DNA from: Paracnuella aquatica
GTDB lineage: Bacteria > Bacteroidota > Bacteroidia > Chitinophagales > Chitinophagaceae
Length of the DNA stretch: 64,000 nucleotides
Reading direction: 5' to 3'
Assembly: GCF_003332885.2 (NCBI RefSeq)
Contig: NZ_QOWJ01000012.1
Location: 62,001 to 126,000 of the forward strand
The translations under genes were made by a program, and so were the position numbers. Shown piece by piece: positions 42,459-51,055 of this stretch (position 1 is its first letter; each line of letters begins with the position of its first letter). A model generated the notes under the pieces. The model made no database searches, was not told the DNA's origin, and saw only the letters and a list, made by a program, of their open reading frames with translations.

Positions 42459-44771
42459 ATGAGTTTTCGAAGCATGAATCGTGTTTTTGTTTTTTTGTTA
42501 CTGGTGTTTTGTGGGATGCGGCTGGCGGCACAGCAAAGCCCGATTATTCCACAGCCACAAAGCGTTGGGTGGGGTAAGGGCAGCTTTACAATTAGCGCCT
42601 GCACCGGCTTGCAGTTTGATAGAAAGAACAAAGAACTGCAATGGGCCGTGGCGCCGTTGGTAAAAAAGCTGCAGCAGGCTGCTGGCGTGGATTTGCTGCG
42701 GCCCGGTTGTGCTAAGCCGCGGCTGGTGGTAGTGCGGTTGGATGCAACAATTAGAGGCAGCGAAGGATATCATTTATCGGTGCAGCAGGATTCGGTTGTG
42801 ATCCGTGCACAACAACCGGCTGGCATTTTTTACGCAGTGCATAGCCTGCTGCAATTGCTGCCGGTTGCTGTTGAATCAAAAGTTCGGGTAGCCAACACCG
42901 TGTGGCAGGTGCCAGCAGTAACTATTGAAGATGCGCCCCGCCTCGAACACCGCGGCCTGATGCTGGATGTGGCGCGGCACTATATGAGTGTTGATTCGGT
43001 AAAAAGATTTATTGACCTGTTGGCGCGGCAAAAGATGAACCGTTTTCACTGGCACCTCACCGACAGCCAGGGATGGCGTTTTCAAAGTAAAAAATACCCG
43101 AAGCTCACTACTATCAGTGCATTTCGCAAAGGCACGCCGCTCAATACGACGTATGATTACAACAGTCGTCCGAATGATACGCTGTACGGCGGCTTTTACA
43201 CCCAACAACAAATGCGCGAAGTGGTGCAATATGCTGCCGAACGTTTTGTAACCGTGGTGCCCGAAATTGAAATGCCGGCACACTCCCGTGCAGCACTGGC
43301 GGCTTATCCCGAGCTGGCCTGTCTCAATAGCAACGGCAAGCCTTTTCCTTACCCGCAGCAAATACAGGACGAGTATTGCACCAAGGAAGCAACCTTTACT
43401 TTTTTAAAAAGCATACTGTCCGAGGTAATGGATATTTTCCCATCGCAGTACCTGCATATTGCCGGCGACGAAGCCGCAAAAACCGCATGGAAAACCTGCC
43501 GGCACGACCAGCAACGCATGAAAGAGGAAGGGCTGAATAGTGTAGAGGAATTGCAAAGCTATTTTGTAAAACGCATCACCGCTTTTGTGCAGGGCAGGGG
43601 CCGCAAAGCAATTGGATGGGACGAGATCATGCAGGGCGGGCTGGCACCCGGGGCCACTGTAATGAGTTGGACCGGCACCGAACCTGGTATCAAAGCAGCG
43701 CAGATGGGGCATGAAGTGATCATGACACCCGGCGAGTACTGTTATTTCGACCATTACCAGTCGGACGCACATGGCGAACCCATTGCATGGGGCGGGCTTA
43801 CCACGCTGGCAAAAGTATACAGCTACGATCCGGTGCCCATTACATTGAACAGCACTGCTGCCAGTTTGATCAAAGGCGTGCAGGGAAACTTGTGGACTGA
43901 ATTTATACCCACTGCTGCAAAGGCCGAATACATGATGTTTCCCCGCGCCATTGCACTAGCAGAAGTGGGCTGGGCGGCGCCACAACAAATGGGCTACAGC
44001 GATTTTAGCCGCAGGCTGGTGCCTTACCTCAAACGCCTCGATGCACAAGGTGTGGCTTACTCGCGGCACCTGTTTGATCTGAAGCTGCAAAATACAACTG
44101 ATGAAGCGGGCAACATTTCGGTAACGGTAAGCGGTGCCGAAAATGGAGCGCCTATTTACTACACGTTGGATGGCACTGCACCTACATTGCAATCGGCGGT
44201 ATTTACACAACCATTGGCAATCAAAACACATTCGCTGCTGCGTGCTGCAGTAATATTGGAAGGCATTACGGTGGCACAGTTGCAACGCCAGTTCATCGTG
44301 CATAAAGGCGCCGGTAAAAAGGCAACGTTGACTCATGCGCCAAGCAGGCAATACAGCAAAGGCGGTGCAGGTGCATGGCACAACGGCATCCGCGGCAGCG
44401 ATGAACGTTTTAACGACGACGAGTGGCTGGGCTTTAATGGAAAAGCATTTGAGGGCACCGTGCAATTAGGCGCTGCGCAAAAAATTACGTCGCTCAATAC
44501 CCGCTTTTTTCATAAGCCTTCCTCATGGATCTGGGTGGCAAACAAATTAACGGTGCAGGTATCCGATGATGGCGTCAACTTTACCACCGTTGCCCAAAAA
44601 GAGGTAACGCCGCCGGCAACCGAAGGCTCGGTGGCGGTGCAACTTACCTGGCCGCCGGTGGCTGCAAAGTTTGTGCGCATTGTGGCAACACCGTATGGCA
44701 TCATACCCGAAGGGCATTCGGGTGCCGGCAGGGATGCCTGGTTGTTTGCCGATGAAATGATCATTGAATAA
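42459..44771 (+). CDS. GH20 beta-N-acetylhexosaminidase with C-terminal binding domains
   Basis: A 770-residue exported hexosaminidase. The start may be ATG 42459 or ATG 42474, the latter giving the tidier signal peptide. It has a GH20b domain (about residues 30-155), the catalytic barrel (EHRGLMLDVARHYMSVDSVKRF, RFHWHLTDSQGWR, PEIEMPAHSRAALAAYPEL) with Asp337-Glu338 in HIAGDEAAKTAW, and WGGLTTLAKVYSYDP. Residues about 545-610 resemble a chitobiase C-terminal sheet domain (APIYYTLDGTAPT), and the last 130 residues resemble an F5/8 discoidin-like sugar-binding domain (GFNGKAFEGTVQLG, KFVRIVATPYG). It removes terminal beta-GlcNAc or GalNAc and sits between two fucosidases in the PNGase F operon. 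Confidence 0.94.
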   Translation: MSFRSMNRVFVFLLLVFCGMRLAAQQSPIIPQPQSVGWGKGSFTISACTGLQFDRKNKELQWAVAPLVKKLQQAAGVDLLRPGCAKPRLVVVRLDATIRGSEGYHLSVQQDSVVIRAQQPAGIFYAVHSLLQLLPVAVESKVRVANTVWQVPAVTIEDAPRLEHRGLMLDVARHYMSVDSVKRFIDLLARQKMNRFHWHLTDSQGWRFQSKKYPKLTTISAFRKGTPLNTTYDYNSRPNDTLYGGFYTQQQMREVVQYAAERFVTVVPEIEMPAHSRAALAAYPELACLNSNGKPFPYPQQIQDEYCTKEATFTFLKSILSEVMDIFPSQYLHIAGDEAAKTAWKTCRHDQQRMKEEGLNSVEELQSYFVKRITAFVQGRGRKAIGWDEIMQGGLAPGATVMSWTGTEPGIKAAQMGHEVIMTPGEYCYFDHYQSDAHGEPIAWGGLTTLAKVYSYDPVPITLNSTAASLIKGVQGNLWTEFIPTAAKAEYMMFPRAIALAEVGWAAPQQMGYSDFSRRLVPYLKRLDAQGVAYSRHLFDLKLQNTTDEAGNISVTVSGAENGAPIYYTLDGTAPTLQSAVFTQPLAIKTHSLLRAAVILEGITVAQLQRQFIVHKGAGKKATLTHAPSRQYSKGGAGAWHNGIRGSDERFNDDEWLGFNGKAFEGTVQLGAAQKITSLNTRFFHKPSSWIWVANKLTVQVSDDGVNFTTVAQKEVTPPATEGSVAVQLTWPPVAAKFVRIVATPYGIIPEGHSGAGRDAWLFADEMIIE

Positions 44772-44825
44772 CGCAATGCATCATTTTTAGTCATTCACTT
44801 TTCAACCATCAAAATATTTAGTTCG

Positions 44826-46361
44826 ATGAAACAGCTTGTTGTAAAAAAAACCTTTTTACTGGCTGCCATTTGTGCCAGCACACTGGTGTTGCAGGCGCAA
44901 AAGGGGGCGCAGGAAAAAGCAAATTTTGTGCACATTAAAGCAGGCGAAAGCAGCGCAGAAATTTTACGCAAGGCGGCCAATATTGTGCCCACGCCGCGGC
45001 AATTGCGCTGGCAGCAACTGGAGCTTACAGCATTCTTTCATTTTGGCGTGAACACATTTACGGGAAAGGAATGGGGCACGGGCAAAGAAGACCCGCAAAC
45101 TTTTAACCCCACTGCACTGGATGCAGATCAGTGGGTACGCGTAGCTAAAGAAGCAGGAATCAGGCAGGTGATTTTGACTGCAAAGCACCACGATGGTTTT
45201 TGCCTGTGGCCCACTGCCACCACCAAACATTCGGTGGCCAGCAGCCCATGGAAAGAGGGCAAAGGCGACGTGGTAAAAGAGGTGGCCGCAGCCTGCAAAA
45301 AGTACAATATTGGTTTTGGCATTTACCTATCGCCGTGGGATATGAATGCACCGGTATATGGCACGGATGCATACAATGATTTTTTTATGGAACAACTAAC
45401 GGAGCTGCTTACCCAATACGGCCGTGTGGATGAAGTGTGGTTTGACGGCGCCAATGGTGAAGGCCCCAATGGTAAAAAACAGGTGTATGATTTTGGCCGC
45501 TGGTATGCGCATATCCGCAAGCTGCAACCCGAAGCTGTGATTGCCATTATGGGCCCGGATGTGCGCTGGGTGGGCACCGAAACAGGATATGGCCGGGAAA
45601 CAGAATGGAGCGTGGTGCCCGCCGATAACCTGGACCAGGATGCAGTGGCGGCCTCGTCGCAGCAAGGCGTGGCGTTTAAGCCGCAAGGCGATATGCGCGG
45701 CGATGATTTAGGCAGCCGGCAAAAGATCAACAATGCAAAGGGTTTGGTGTGGTACCCAGCCGAAACCGACGTGTCGATCAGGCCGGGTTGGTTTTATCAT
45801 ACAAAAGAAGACAGCCTGGTAAAAACCCCGCAAAAGCTGCTCGATATTTATTACAGTTCCGTGGGCCGCAATGGTGTGTTGCTACTGAATATTCCGCCCG
45901 ATGGCCGCGGCCTGGTACACGAAGCGGATGTAGCGGCAATGCAGGGATGGAAAGCATTGCGGGATGCTACTTTTAACAACAACCTGGCAAAAGGTGCAGC
46001 CATTACATCGGTCAATGGTGTGCGGCCGGCAGCGCTGCTTGATGACAATTATGCAACTTATTGGACTACCAAAGGCAGCGACACTACTGCAGTGATTGAG
46101 CTGGACCTGAAAGGGACCAAGACCTTTGATGTGCTGATGTTGCAGGAGCAAATTTCCGTGGGGCAGCGCATCGAATCATTTGTGCTGGAATACCAATCAG
46201 GTGGGCAGTGGATGAAGGCAACAGAAGGTAGTACAGTGGGCTATAAGAGGCTACTGCGTTTTGATGCCGTTACTGCCAACAAAGTGCGGCTGCGCATTAC
46301 CGCATCGCGGCTGCAGCCCACACTGGCGGCGTTTGGATTGTACAAGCAGGCGGCGCAGTAA
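44826..46361 (+). CDS. GH29 alpha-L-fucosidase, subfamily B type, with F5/8-like domain
   Basis: A 511-residue exported fucosidase (signal peptide about 1-22). Blocks are ELTAFFHFGVNTFTGKEWGTG, IRQVILTAKHHDGFCLWPT, GIYLSPWDMNAPVYG and VDEVWFDGANGEG, with Asp207 as the likely nucleophile. The WDMN and EVWFDGANGEG pattern is that of GH29 subfamily B, which is specific for alpha-1,3/1,4-fucose on Lewis-type antennae. Residues about 385-505 resemble an F5/8 type C domain (VNGVRPAALLDDNYATYW, NKVRLRITASRLQPTLAAFGLY). It complements the first GH29 of the operon, so both core and antennary fucose would be covered. It is the last gene before a terminator. Confidence 0.93.
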   Translation: MKQLVVKKTFLLAAICASTLVLQAQKGAQEKANFVHIKAGESSAEILRKAANIVPTPRQLRWQQLELTAFFHFGVNTFTGKEWGTGKEDPQTFNPTALDADQWVRVAKEAGIRQVILTAKHHDGFCLWPTATTKHSVASSPWKEGKGDVVKEVAAACKKYNIGFGIYLSPWDMNAPVYGTDAYNDFFMEQLTELLTQYGRVDEVWFDGANGEGPNGKKQVYDFGRWYAHIRKLQPEAVIAIMGPDVRWVGTETGYGRETEWSVVPADNLDQDAVAASSQQGVAFKPQGDMRGDDLGSRQKINNAKGLVWYPAETDVSIRPGWFYHTKEDSLVKTPQKLLDIYYSSVGRNGVLLLNIPPDGRGLVHEADVAAMQGWKALRDATFNNNLAKGAAITSVNGVRPAALLDDNYATYWTTKGSDTTAVIELDLKGTKTFDVLMLQEQISVGQRIESFVLEYQSGGQWMKATEGSTVGYKRLLRFDAVTANKVRLRITASRLQPTLAAFGLYKQAAQ

Positions 46362-46689
46362 AATATTTTGGTATTGAGGTTAAGCCAACAAGCCATGCTT
46401 GTTGGCTTTGTTATGTTTGTTGGTTAACGGGGTAATTTATTTGGATCACACATGTGTTTATGTTGACAAATGTGTCGTTGCATAGGAACATACTTTCAAA
46501 ATTCTATAACGGGTTTGTGCCTTGCCGTTGCCAATTTTTTAAAATAACGAAACTGATTAATGGGTAACCATTAACCGGCCATTTATCAGTACTACTGCTG
46601 ATGTAAATCAACGCCCTGCATACGCTAAAAGCCGCCATCCTTCGATAACATTGCTGTACGGAAACGGAAGTAAAAACACCGCTGGATGT
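46362..46689. other. Intergenic region after the PNGase F operon
   Basis: This stretch of 328 bases has no gene. It contains the hairpin at 46382-46412; nothing else stands out. Confidence 0.6.
46382..46412 (+). terminator. Hairpin terminator of the PNGase F operon
   Basis: A perfect 12-bp stem AAGCCAACAAGC/GCTTGTTGGCTT (46382-46393 with 46397-46408) has a 3-base loop and is followed by a short T-rich stretch. It lies 21 bases after the last fucosidase stop and marks the end of the glycan region. Confidence 0.75.
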
Positions 46690-47139
46690 ATGTTACACAT
46701 TAAAGACTTAAGGATTGGAAATAAAGTTTCGGGTACCGGCCTCCACGAAGGCAGGGTGCTCACCATCCGCACTATGGAATATTTTGATGATGCCGGCTTT
46801 GTGTTGTTTTTTAAAGAACACGATGAAGGGGAATACCTGCGTGATTGCCTGCCTATTCCCATAACCGGTGAAATATTGGAGCAGGCCGGTTTTGCGCACA
46901 AAAACTTGGGGCCGTTGCAGCAATATGTGCAGGGTTACAATGCTTTTACCCGCGATCACCTGATGGTGCTGGAATGGTCGGAGCGCTGCGGTTACTTTTT
47001 CTACAACAATGCTGCGCATCCCATAAAGTACGTGCACCAGTTGCAAAACCTATATCAATTACTAACCGGCGAAGAACTGCATTTTGAAATGCTGCCCGAC
47101 CGGTTGTTGTACGAAACCGGTGCGGAAGTGCTGGTATAA
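46690..47139 (+). CDS. Conserved hypothetical small Bacteroidota protein
   Basis: A 149-residue protein. ATG 46690 (MLHIKDLRIGNKV) is preferred over a TTG 39 bases upstream. It begins with the LRIGNKV motif, has the middle segment PIPITGEILEQAGF and ends with YVHQLQNLYQLLTGEELHF. This layout is known from many uncharacterised Bacteroidota proteins, often in phage-like or single-gene settings. No signal peptide or catalytic motif is seen, and its function is unknown. It stands alone, with a strong terminator after it. Confidence 0.75.
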   Translation: MLHIKDLRIGNKVSGTGLHEGRVLTIRTMEYFDDAGFVLFFKEHDEGEYLRDCLPIPITGEILEQAGFAHKNLGPLQQYVQGYNAFTRDHLMVLEWSERCGYFFYNNAAHPIKYVHQLQNLYQLLTGEELHFEMLPDRLLYETGAEVLV

Positions 47140-47176
47140 AAAGCTGCTTTAAAACAAGTAGATCCTAATCAAAAAT

Positions 47177-47212
47177 AAAAGCTCCGGATGCATGCGTATC
47201 CGGAGCTTTTTG
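47177..47212. terminator. Bidirectional hairpin terminator
   Basis: A perfect 13-bp stem (47177-47189 with 47198-47210) has an 8-base loop, A-run on the left and T-run on the right. It lies between the convergent genes at 46690-47139 (plus) and 47262-47699 (minus) and serves both. Confidence 0.9.
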
Positions 47213-47261
47213 TTGGGTGTTTGGCCAGGTTAGCTCAATGGTTGCGATCCATCGAAAGGCA

Positions 47262-47699
47262 TTACTTGTCGCTTTTTTGGTAACGCGACCAGGCAGTGGC
47301 GCCGTTCGATTTCAAAATCATTTTGGTTGCGGCATCTTCCAGGGTGATATAGTAGTGGGTTCCGGCTTCGTTGGACACTTCCACCAGTTCGGAAACCCAG
47401 TACTGGCTATAGGTTTGTTTTACTTTTGCCAGCAGCACCATTGGCAGTTCGGTTGGGCTGAGGTGGCGGGTAACGGCAATCATATTGCCTGCTTCATCGT
47501 AGTAGGCATAGGCATAGCGGCCAGCTACCTGGAAGCTTACTTTATACAGGTCGTCGGCAATGGCCCAGCTAACAGATTGTGCCTGCGAAAAAGTGGTTTC
47601 AAATGCACGGATTGCAGCAGGGGCAACCTTTTCAGGAGTACCGGTGGCGCCTGCAAAAAATGAAGAAAGTACAGTCAGGAGGATGAATAAAGGTTTCAT
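47262..47699 (-). CDS. Exported small protein, PepSY-like
   Basis: A 145-residue protein. The start ATG 47699 gives a good signal peptide (MKPLFILLTVLSSFFAGATG). The remainder, with AIRAFETTFSQAQSVSWAIADDLYKVSFQVAGRYAYAYYDEAGNMI and repeated short strands, resembles the PepSY-like beta-lactamase-inhibitor-type domain proteins common in Bacteroidota periplasm. Its role is unknown. It is monocistronic, with a bidirectional terminator at its end. Confidence 0.75.
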   Translation of the reverse strand: MKPLFILLTVLSSFFAGATGTPEKVAPAAIRAFETTFSQAQSVSWAIADDLYKVSFQVAGRYAYAYYDEAGNMIAVTRHLSPTELPMVLLAKVKQTYSQYWVSELVEVSNEAGTHYYITLEDAATKMILKSNGATAWSRYQKSDK

Positions 47700-48491
47700 G
47701 ATCGTTTGGTATTGATGTTTTTGATTGTTGTTTGTTGTGCATGTATGACGGAACAAAACTACCGGGGGTTACAGCCGGCAGCAAGCAAATTGTGAAGGGT
47801 GGCAGGCGCTGTTAAAAGGATTAACAGCGGGACGAGTGGTGGGGGATTTCTTTGTGAGTTTTAATTGAGGGAGTGGAAAGCGTTGTTTGGTGCATTCGTT
47901 AGGAAGTTCTATCCGTTTTTGCGTTGTTTTATTATAGGGGCAATGGGTTGTTGTATCAAAAAGTTCCACATGGTACAGCATTGCTAGCAATGCATTTACT
48001 TTTTTGCTCCTGCAAAAAAGTAACAAAAAAGCAGGCCCGGAATCAAATGACAGCCTGATTCCGGGATAACGCCTTGATGAAGCTGTGGTACTACTGTGGT
48101 GAAGTGCTGTAGATCACTATTCATCATTAGGGCAGTGTAGAGCATATTTTTCCTGCACACACATTTTATAGATATAAGAACAGCTCGAAATTTTTCGTTT
48201 ATGGTGCACTGTTATAAAAGTACAGGTTAATGTATATTAATGATTGCTTTGTTTGTACAATCGGCTTTGATTGAAAGCAAGGTATGGTTGAATTAAAATG
48301 ACTTATTCAATCAATACAATTCGTCGAAGATGCGGCGAATCTTTGGCGACACTTTCTTTCTCTTTCCGTTTTATGCTAGTTCATTAGCGCTCATAGTAGC
48401 TATCATATGTTTAAAATTATTTGATAAAAAATTATTGTTTTTCGATAAATATTTATTAGCATTGGGCAATATTTCGATTTTAAAAAAGCAT
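47700..48491. other. Gene-poor stretch between the PepSY-like gene and DUF2975 gene
   Basis: No credible gene is seen in 792 bases. The only clear structure is a perfect 10-bp hairpin at 48036-48065 (CCCGGAATCA/TGATTCCGGG). On the minus strand it is followed by a T-rich run from the AAAAAAGCAGG side. The A-rich stretch around 48010-48035 resembles a common Bacteroidota intergenic repeat. Confidence 0.5.
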
Positions 48492-49016
48492 ATGAAAAAT
48501 AGAAACAATCAAATCCTGGCCGTCATGCACGTGCTGTGCTGGGTGGCATTTATTGGTTTACTCATCAAGGGCGGCGCCATACTCGTGGCATACGGCGTAA
48601 GCCTGTTCAATCCGCAGGCATCGCAGGATCTGTACCAGGGGCTCAACCTTTTGGCGTTGCGGCAGTATAGTTTCTGGCACTATTCCGGCAGCGTTTCTTT
48701 TATCGTAGCCATGGTGCTGTTGCAGGCCTTTATTGCGTTTTTGGTCATTAAAGTGTTGGGTAAAATAAAGCTGGAACATCCGTTTAAAATGGAAGTATCG
48801 TTGCTGCTGGAGCGCATTGGTAATATAACGCTGGCAACATGGGTGGTGGCAGTGTTGTCGAATGCACATACCAAGTGGCTGTGGAAACGAGTGGATGGCT
48901 TTGAAGGGGAACTGGTGTCGGTTGAATTTATTTTCCTGGCGGGTGTGGTGTTTATTCTTTCGCAGGTATTTAAAAAGGGTGTCGATCTCCAAACCGAACA
49001 GGAACTAACTGTATAA
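48492..49016 (+). CDS. DUF2975 membrane protein
   Basis: A 174-residue membrane protein if started at ATG 48492 (MKNRNNQILAVMHVLCWV). The frame is open a further 162 bases upstream, but that part is A+T-rich and not needed. Four hydrophobic segments are visible (about residues 10-35, 70-95, 110-130, 145-165), with the family pattern NITLATWVVAVLSN and FILSQVFKKGVDLQTEQELTV at the end. DUF2975 proteins are nearly always paired with a small YozG-like HTH regulator, as here three bases downstream. Function is unknown; a membrane-regulated transcription switch is commonly supposed. Confidence 0.85.
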   Translation: MKNRNNQILAVMHVLCWVAFIGLLIKGGAILVAYGVSLFNPQASQDLYQGLNLLALRQYSFWHYSGSVSFIVAMVLLQAFIAFLVIKVLGKIKLEHPFKMEVSLLLERIGNITLATWVVAVLSNAHTKWLWKRVDGFEGELVSVEFIFLAGVVFILSQVFKKGVDLQTEQELTV

Positions 49017-49019
49017 CTC

Positions 49020-49232
49020 ATGCCCATTATTGTGAACCTCGATGTAATGATGGCCCGGCGTAAAATGTCGCTCAACGAGCTGTCCGAAAAAGTGGGCCTT
49101 ACGCTGGCCAATCTTTCCATATTAAAAACAGGCAAGGCTAAAGCCGTTCGCTTCAGCACGCTGGAAGCTATTTGCAACGTGCTGCAATGCCAGCCGGGCG
49201 ACATATTGGAGTATGTGCCAGACAAAGCGTAG
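49020..49232 (+). CDS. Small XRE/YozG-like helix-turn-helix regulator
   Basis: A 70-residue DNA-binding protein, MPIIVNLDVMMARRKMSLNELSEKVGLTLANLSILKTGKAKAV followed by FSTLEAICNVLQCQPGDILEYV, an almost pure Cro/C1-type HTH. It begins three bases after the DUF2975 stop, the standard partner arrangement. It probably regulates its own operon and few other genes. Confidence 0.92.
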   Translation: MPIIVNLDVMMARRKMSLNELSEKVGLTLANLSILKTGKAKAVRFSTLEAICNVLQCQPGDILEYVPDKA

Positions 49233-49319
49233 GGTTTTTCTAAAGGGTGCTTTTAAACTTTACAACAGGGTATTATCTTAACTGGTGCAATAACAGTTTT
49301 ATTCACCAAAGCCCTGTTT

Positions 49320-50204
49320 ATGTTCATTGAAAATCATTTGCTGAAAGCCGAACATGCACACGAAAAGATTGTACAATCGCCATCGCCCAATGCACGGGGC
49401 ATTATTGACCCAGATTACCTGATCATACACTACACGGCCGGGGACACGGTCCGTGCGGCCATCGACTGGTTTATGAACACGGCCAACAATCCCGATAAAA
49501 TTGCCGCGCATATTGTGCTCGATCTTGATGGCACCATTACCCAATTGGTACCCTTCAACCGGAGGGCCAACCATGCAGGCAGCAGCGTATGGGATGGCGC
49601 TGAAAACTTTAATTTTCACTCGGTGGGCATTGAACTGGTCAATCCCGGTTTTTGCGAAAAGCTGACCGATGGCAGCTACAAACGCAAGGTTACTGCAACC
49701 AAGCACCAAAGCTACCCTGCAGGCAGGGCAAAAGATATTTTGGAAACAAGGCACAAGCATAAATTTTGGACGGCCAACGACAACAAGCATTGGTTTAAAT
49801 TTCCAAAGGCGCAACTCACCGCCCTGTACGAATTGAGCAAAACCCTGGTGAACCATTACCAGATGGTTACGGTGCTGGGCCACGACGATATTTCGCCGCT
49901 GCGCAAACCCGATCCTGGACCTTGTTTCCCCTGGCGAGAATTCAAGACCAATGTGCTGGGCCGCCCCGATCATGTGGGTGATTTGTTTCTGGTGAATACG
50001 GCAGGCACCAATTTCCGGGTCGATCATTCAACCAATTCGCCGGTTATTAAAAGCCTGTCCAAAGGCTATCAGGTAGGCCTGATTGAAACCTTTGGCGCCT
50101 GGAGTAAAGTGTACCTGGCTAACGATAAAAAAGAACTGTTGCAGGACGGCCGCTGTATTAAAAGTATTGGGTGGATTCACTCATCGCTGCTCGATTTAAA
50201 ATAA
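49320..50204 (+). CDS. N-acetylmuramoyl-L-alanine amidase (Amidase_2) with SH3-like domain
   Basis: A 294-residue zinc amidase that cleaves the bond between MurNAc and L-Ala of peptidoglycan. Zinc ligands are the His in LIIHYTAGDT (about residue 37) and the His of VLGHDDIS; the conserved acid and PGP segment is in RKPDPGPCFPW. NHAGSS and FHSVGIELVN are also typical. Residues about 220-294 look like a bacterial SH3-type domain (TNFRVDHSTNSPVIKSLSKGYQVGLIETFGAWSKVYL). No signal peptide is visible, so it may be cytosolic or released by lysis. It stands alone. Confidence 0.9.
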   Translation: MFIENHLLKAEHAHEKIVQSPSPNARGIIDPDYLIIHYTAGDTVRAAIDWFMNTANNPDKIAAHIVLDLDGTITQLVPFNRRANHAGSSVWDGAENFNFHSVGIELVNPGFCEKLTDGSYKRKVTATKHQSYPAGRAKDILETRHKHKFWTANDNKHWFKFPKAQLTALYELSKTLVNHYQMVTVLGHDDISPLRKPDPGPCFPWREFKTNVLGRPDHVGDLFLVNTAGTNFRVDHSTNSPVIKSLSKGYQVGLIETFGAWSKVYLANDKKELLQDGRCIKSIGWIHSSLLDLK

Positions 50205-50322
50205 AGGTTCAATTTATTGAGGCAGTAGAAAGGGACAATCACTCAATCGTATTTGGTTGTTGGCGCTGTAGCCGCTGTACGATTCCGGCGTTTCTTTTTA
50301 CTACTAAAAATCAAACAGGCTT

Positions 50323-50565
50323 TTACCGGCCGGCACGCACCTCGGCCTGGTGCTGTGCAATATTGTCTTTGATCTGTGCTTTAAATTGTTCGTCCTGTAT
50401 GTTCATGGGTTCCCAAAGACCACCGATTTCGGCTACCCAAAACAGCGGTGCGGCGCCGTTTTGTACAAGGGCCATGGGTTTAAAAAACAGGCGGTTTCCT
50501 TCTTTATAAACCTGGTAAGGCACAGCAAAGTCGTCGATCATTAAGGTAGTAGCATACAGCATCAT
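50323..50565 (-). CDS. Hypothetical 80-residue protein
   Basis: An 80-residue protein (MMLYATTLMIDDFAVPYQVYKEGNRLFFKPM), with no signal peptide or known domain. The alternating hydrophobic pattern and FKPMALVQNGAAPLFWVAEIGG segment look like a real small beta protein. The function is unknown. Confidence 0.55.
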   Translation of the reverse strand: MMLYATTLMIDDFAVPYQVYKEGNRLFFKPMALVQNGAAPLFWVAEIGGLWEPMNIQDEQFKAQIKDNIAQHQAEVRAGR

Positions 50566-51055
50566 ATCTTAACGGCAATATTGTTGGTGATATAAAGTAT
50601 CTATTTCAAACGCAGCACAACTGGTAGACAAAGAAGTTTTCAGCTATGCTGCTTGCCCGTTTTGCACAAGCGGGCTATTACCTTGCCTGTAAAAATGTGC
50701 CGGAATAAGTGACTGGGTTGATGGCCTCTGCAAAGGTGCCGTACGGCTTTTTTGTTTCAGTAGAAAAATCACCGCTAAAGAAGTTGGAGCAAAAGCGGCG
50801 ATTGCACAAATTTTTTGATGCACGATATTCCGTAGATTTAAAGGAAGCTATTTGATGCGGATGCGTTTGCGCAAGGGCAAAAAAAGAGGCCGAATAGAAA
50901 TCCAGCCTCGGTGTCAACTAAATGATTGTTATGCTAAAGCCGAAGGTATGGCTATGCTTTCAGTAAACGATGGCACGGCGGGCAAATTAAGTGTATTGTT
51001 AACATTTATTAACCTAAGCGGCCAAAAGCAGCCACTGCCGGCCTTTTAGCACCAC
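50566..51055. other. Intergenic stretch with one terminator
   Basis: This stretch of 490 bases has no gene that I can support. It contains the minus-strand terminator candidate at 50879-50910; the rest shows nothing recognisable. Confidence 0.5.
50879..50910 (-). terminator. Terminator candidate for the acetyltransferase gene
   Basis: Read on the minus strand, GAGGC and GCCTC (50905-50909 with 50886-50890) form a short stem with partial inner pairing and are followed by a run of seven T residues. It is 146 bases past the GNAT gene's stop. Confidence 0.5.

Noticed and set aside
47741-47749. ATGTATGAC upstream of the PepSY-like gene, resembling the GntR-type operator word
   Set aside because: Only 9 bases match, the second half-site is absent, and the gene has no link to sialic acid; chance is likely.
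47769-48026. Minus-strand frame of 85 residues
   Set aside because: It lies in A-rich intergenic DNA with a repeat-like sequence, and has no signal, domain or ribosome-site support.
50852-51049. Plus-strand frame of 65 residues before the acetyltransferase
   Set aside because: It contains the acetyltransferase terminator hairpin, has a basic random-looking sequence and no family resemblance.
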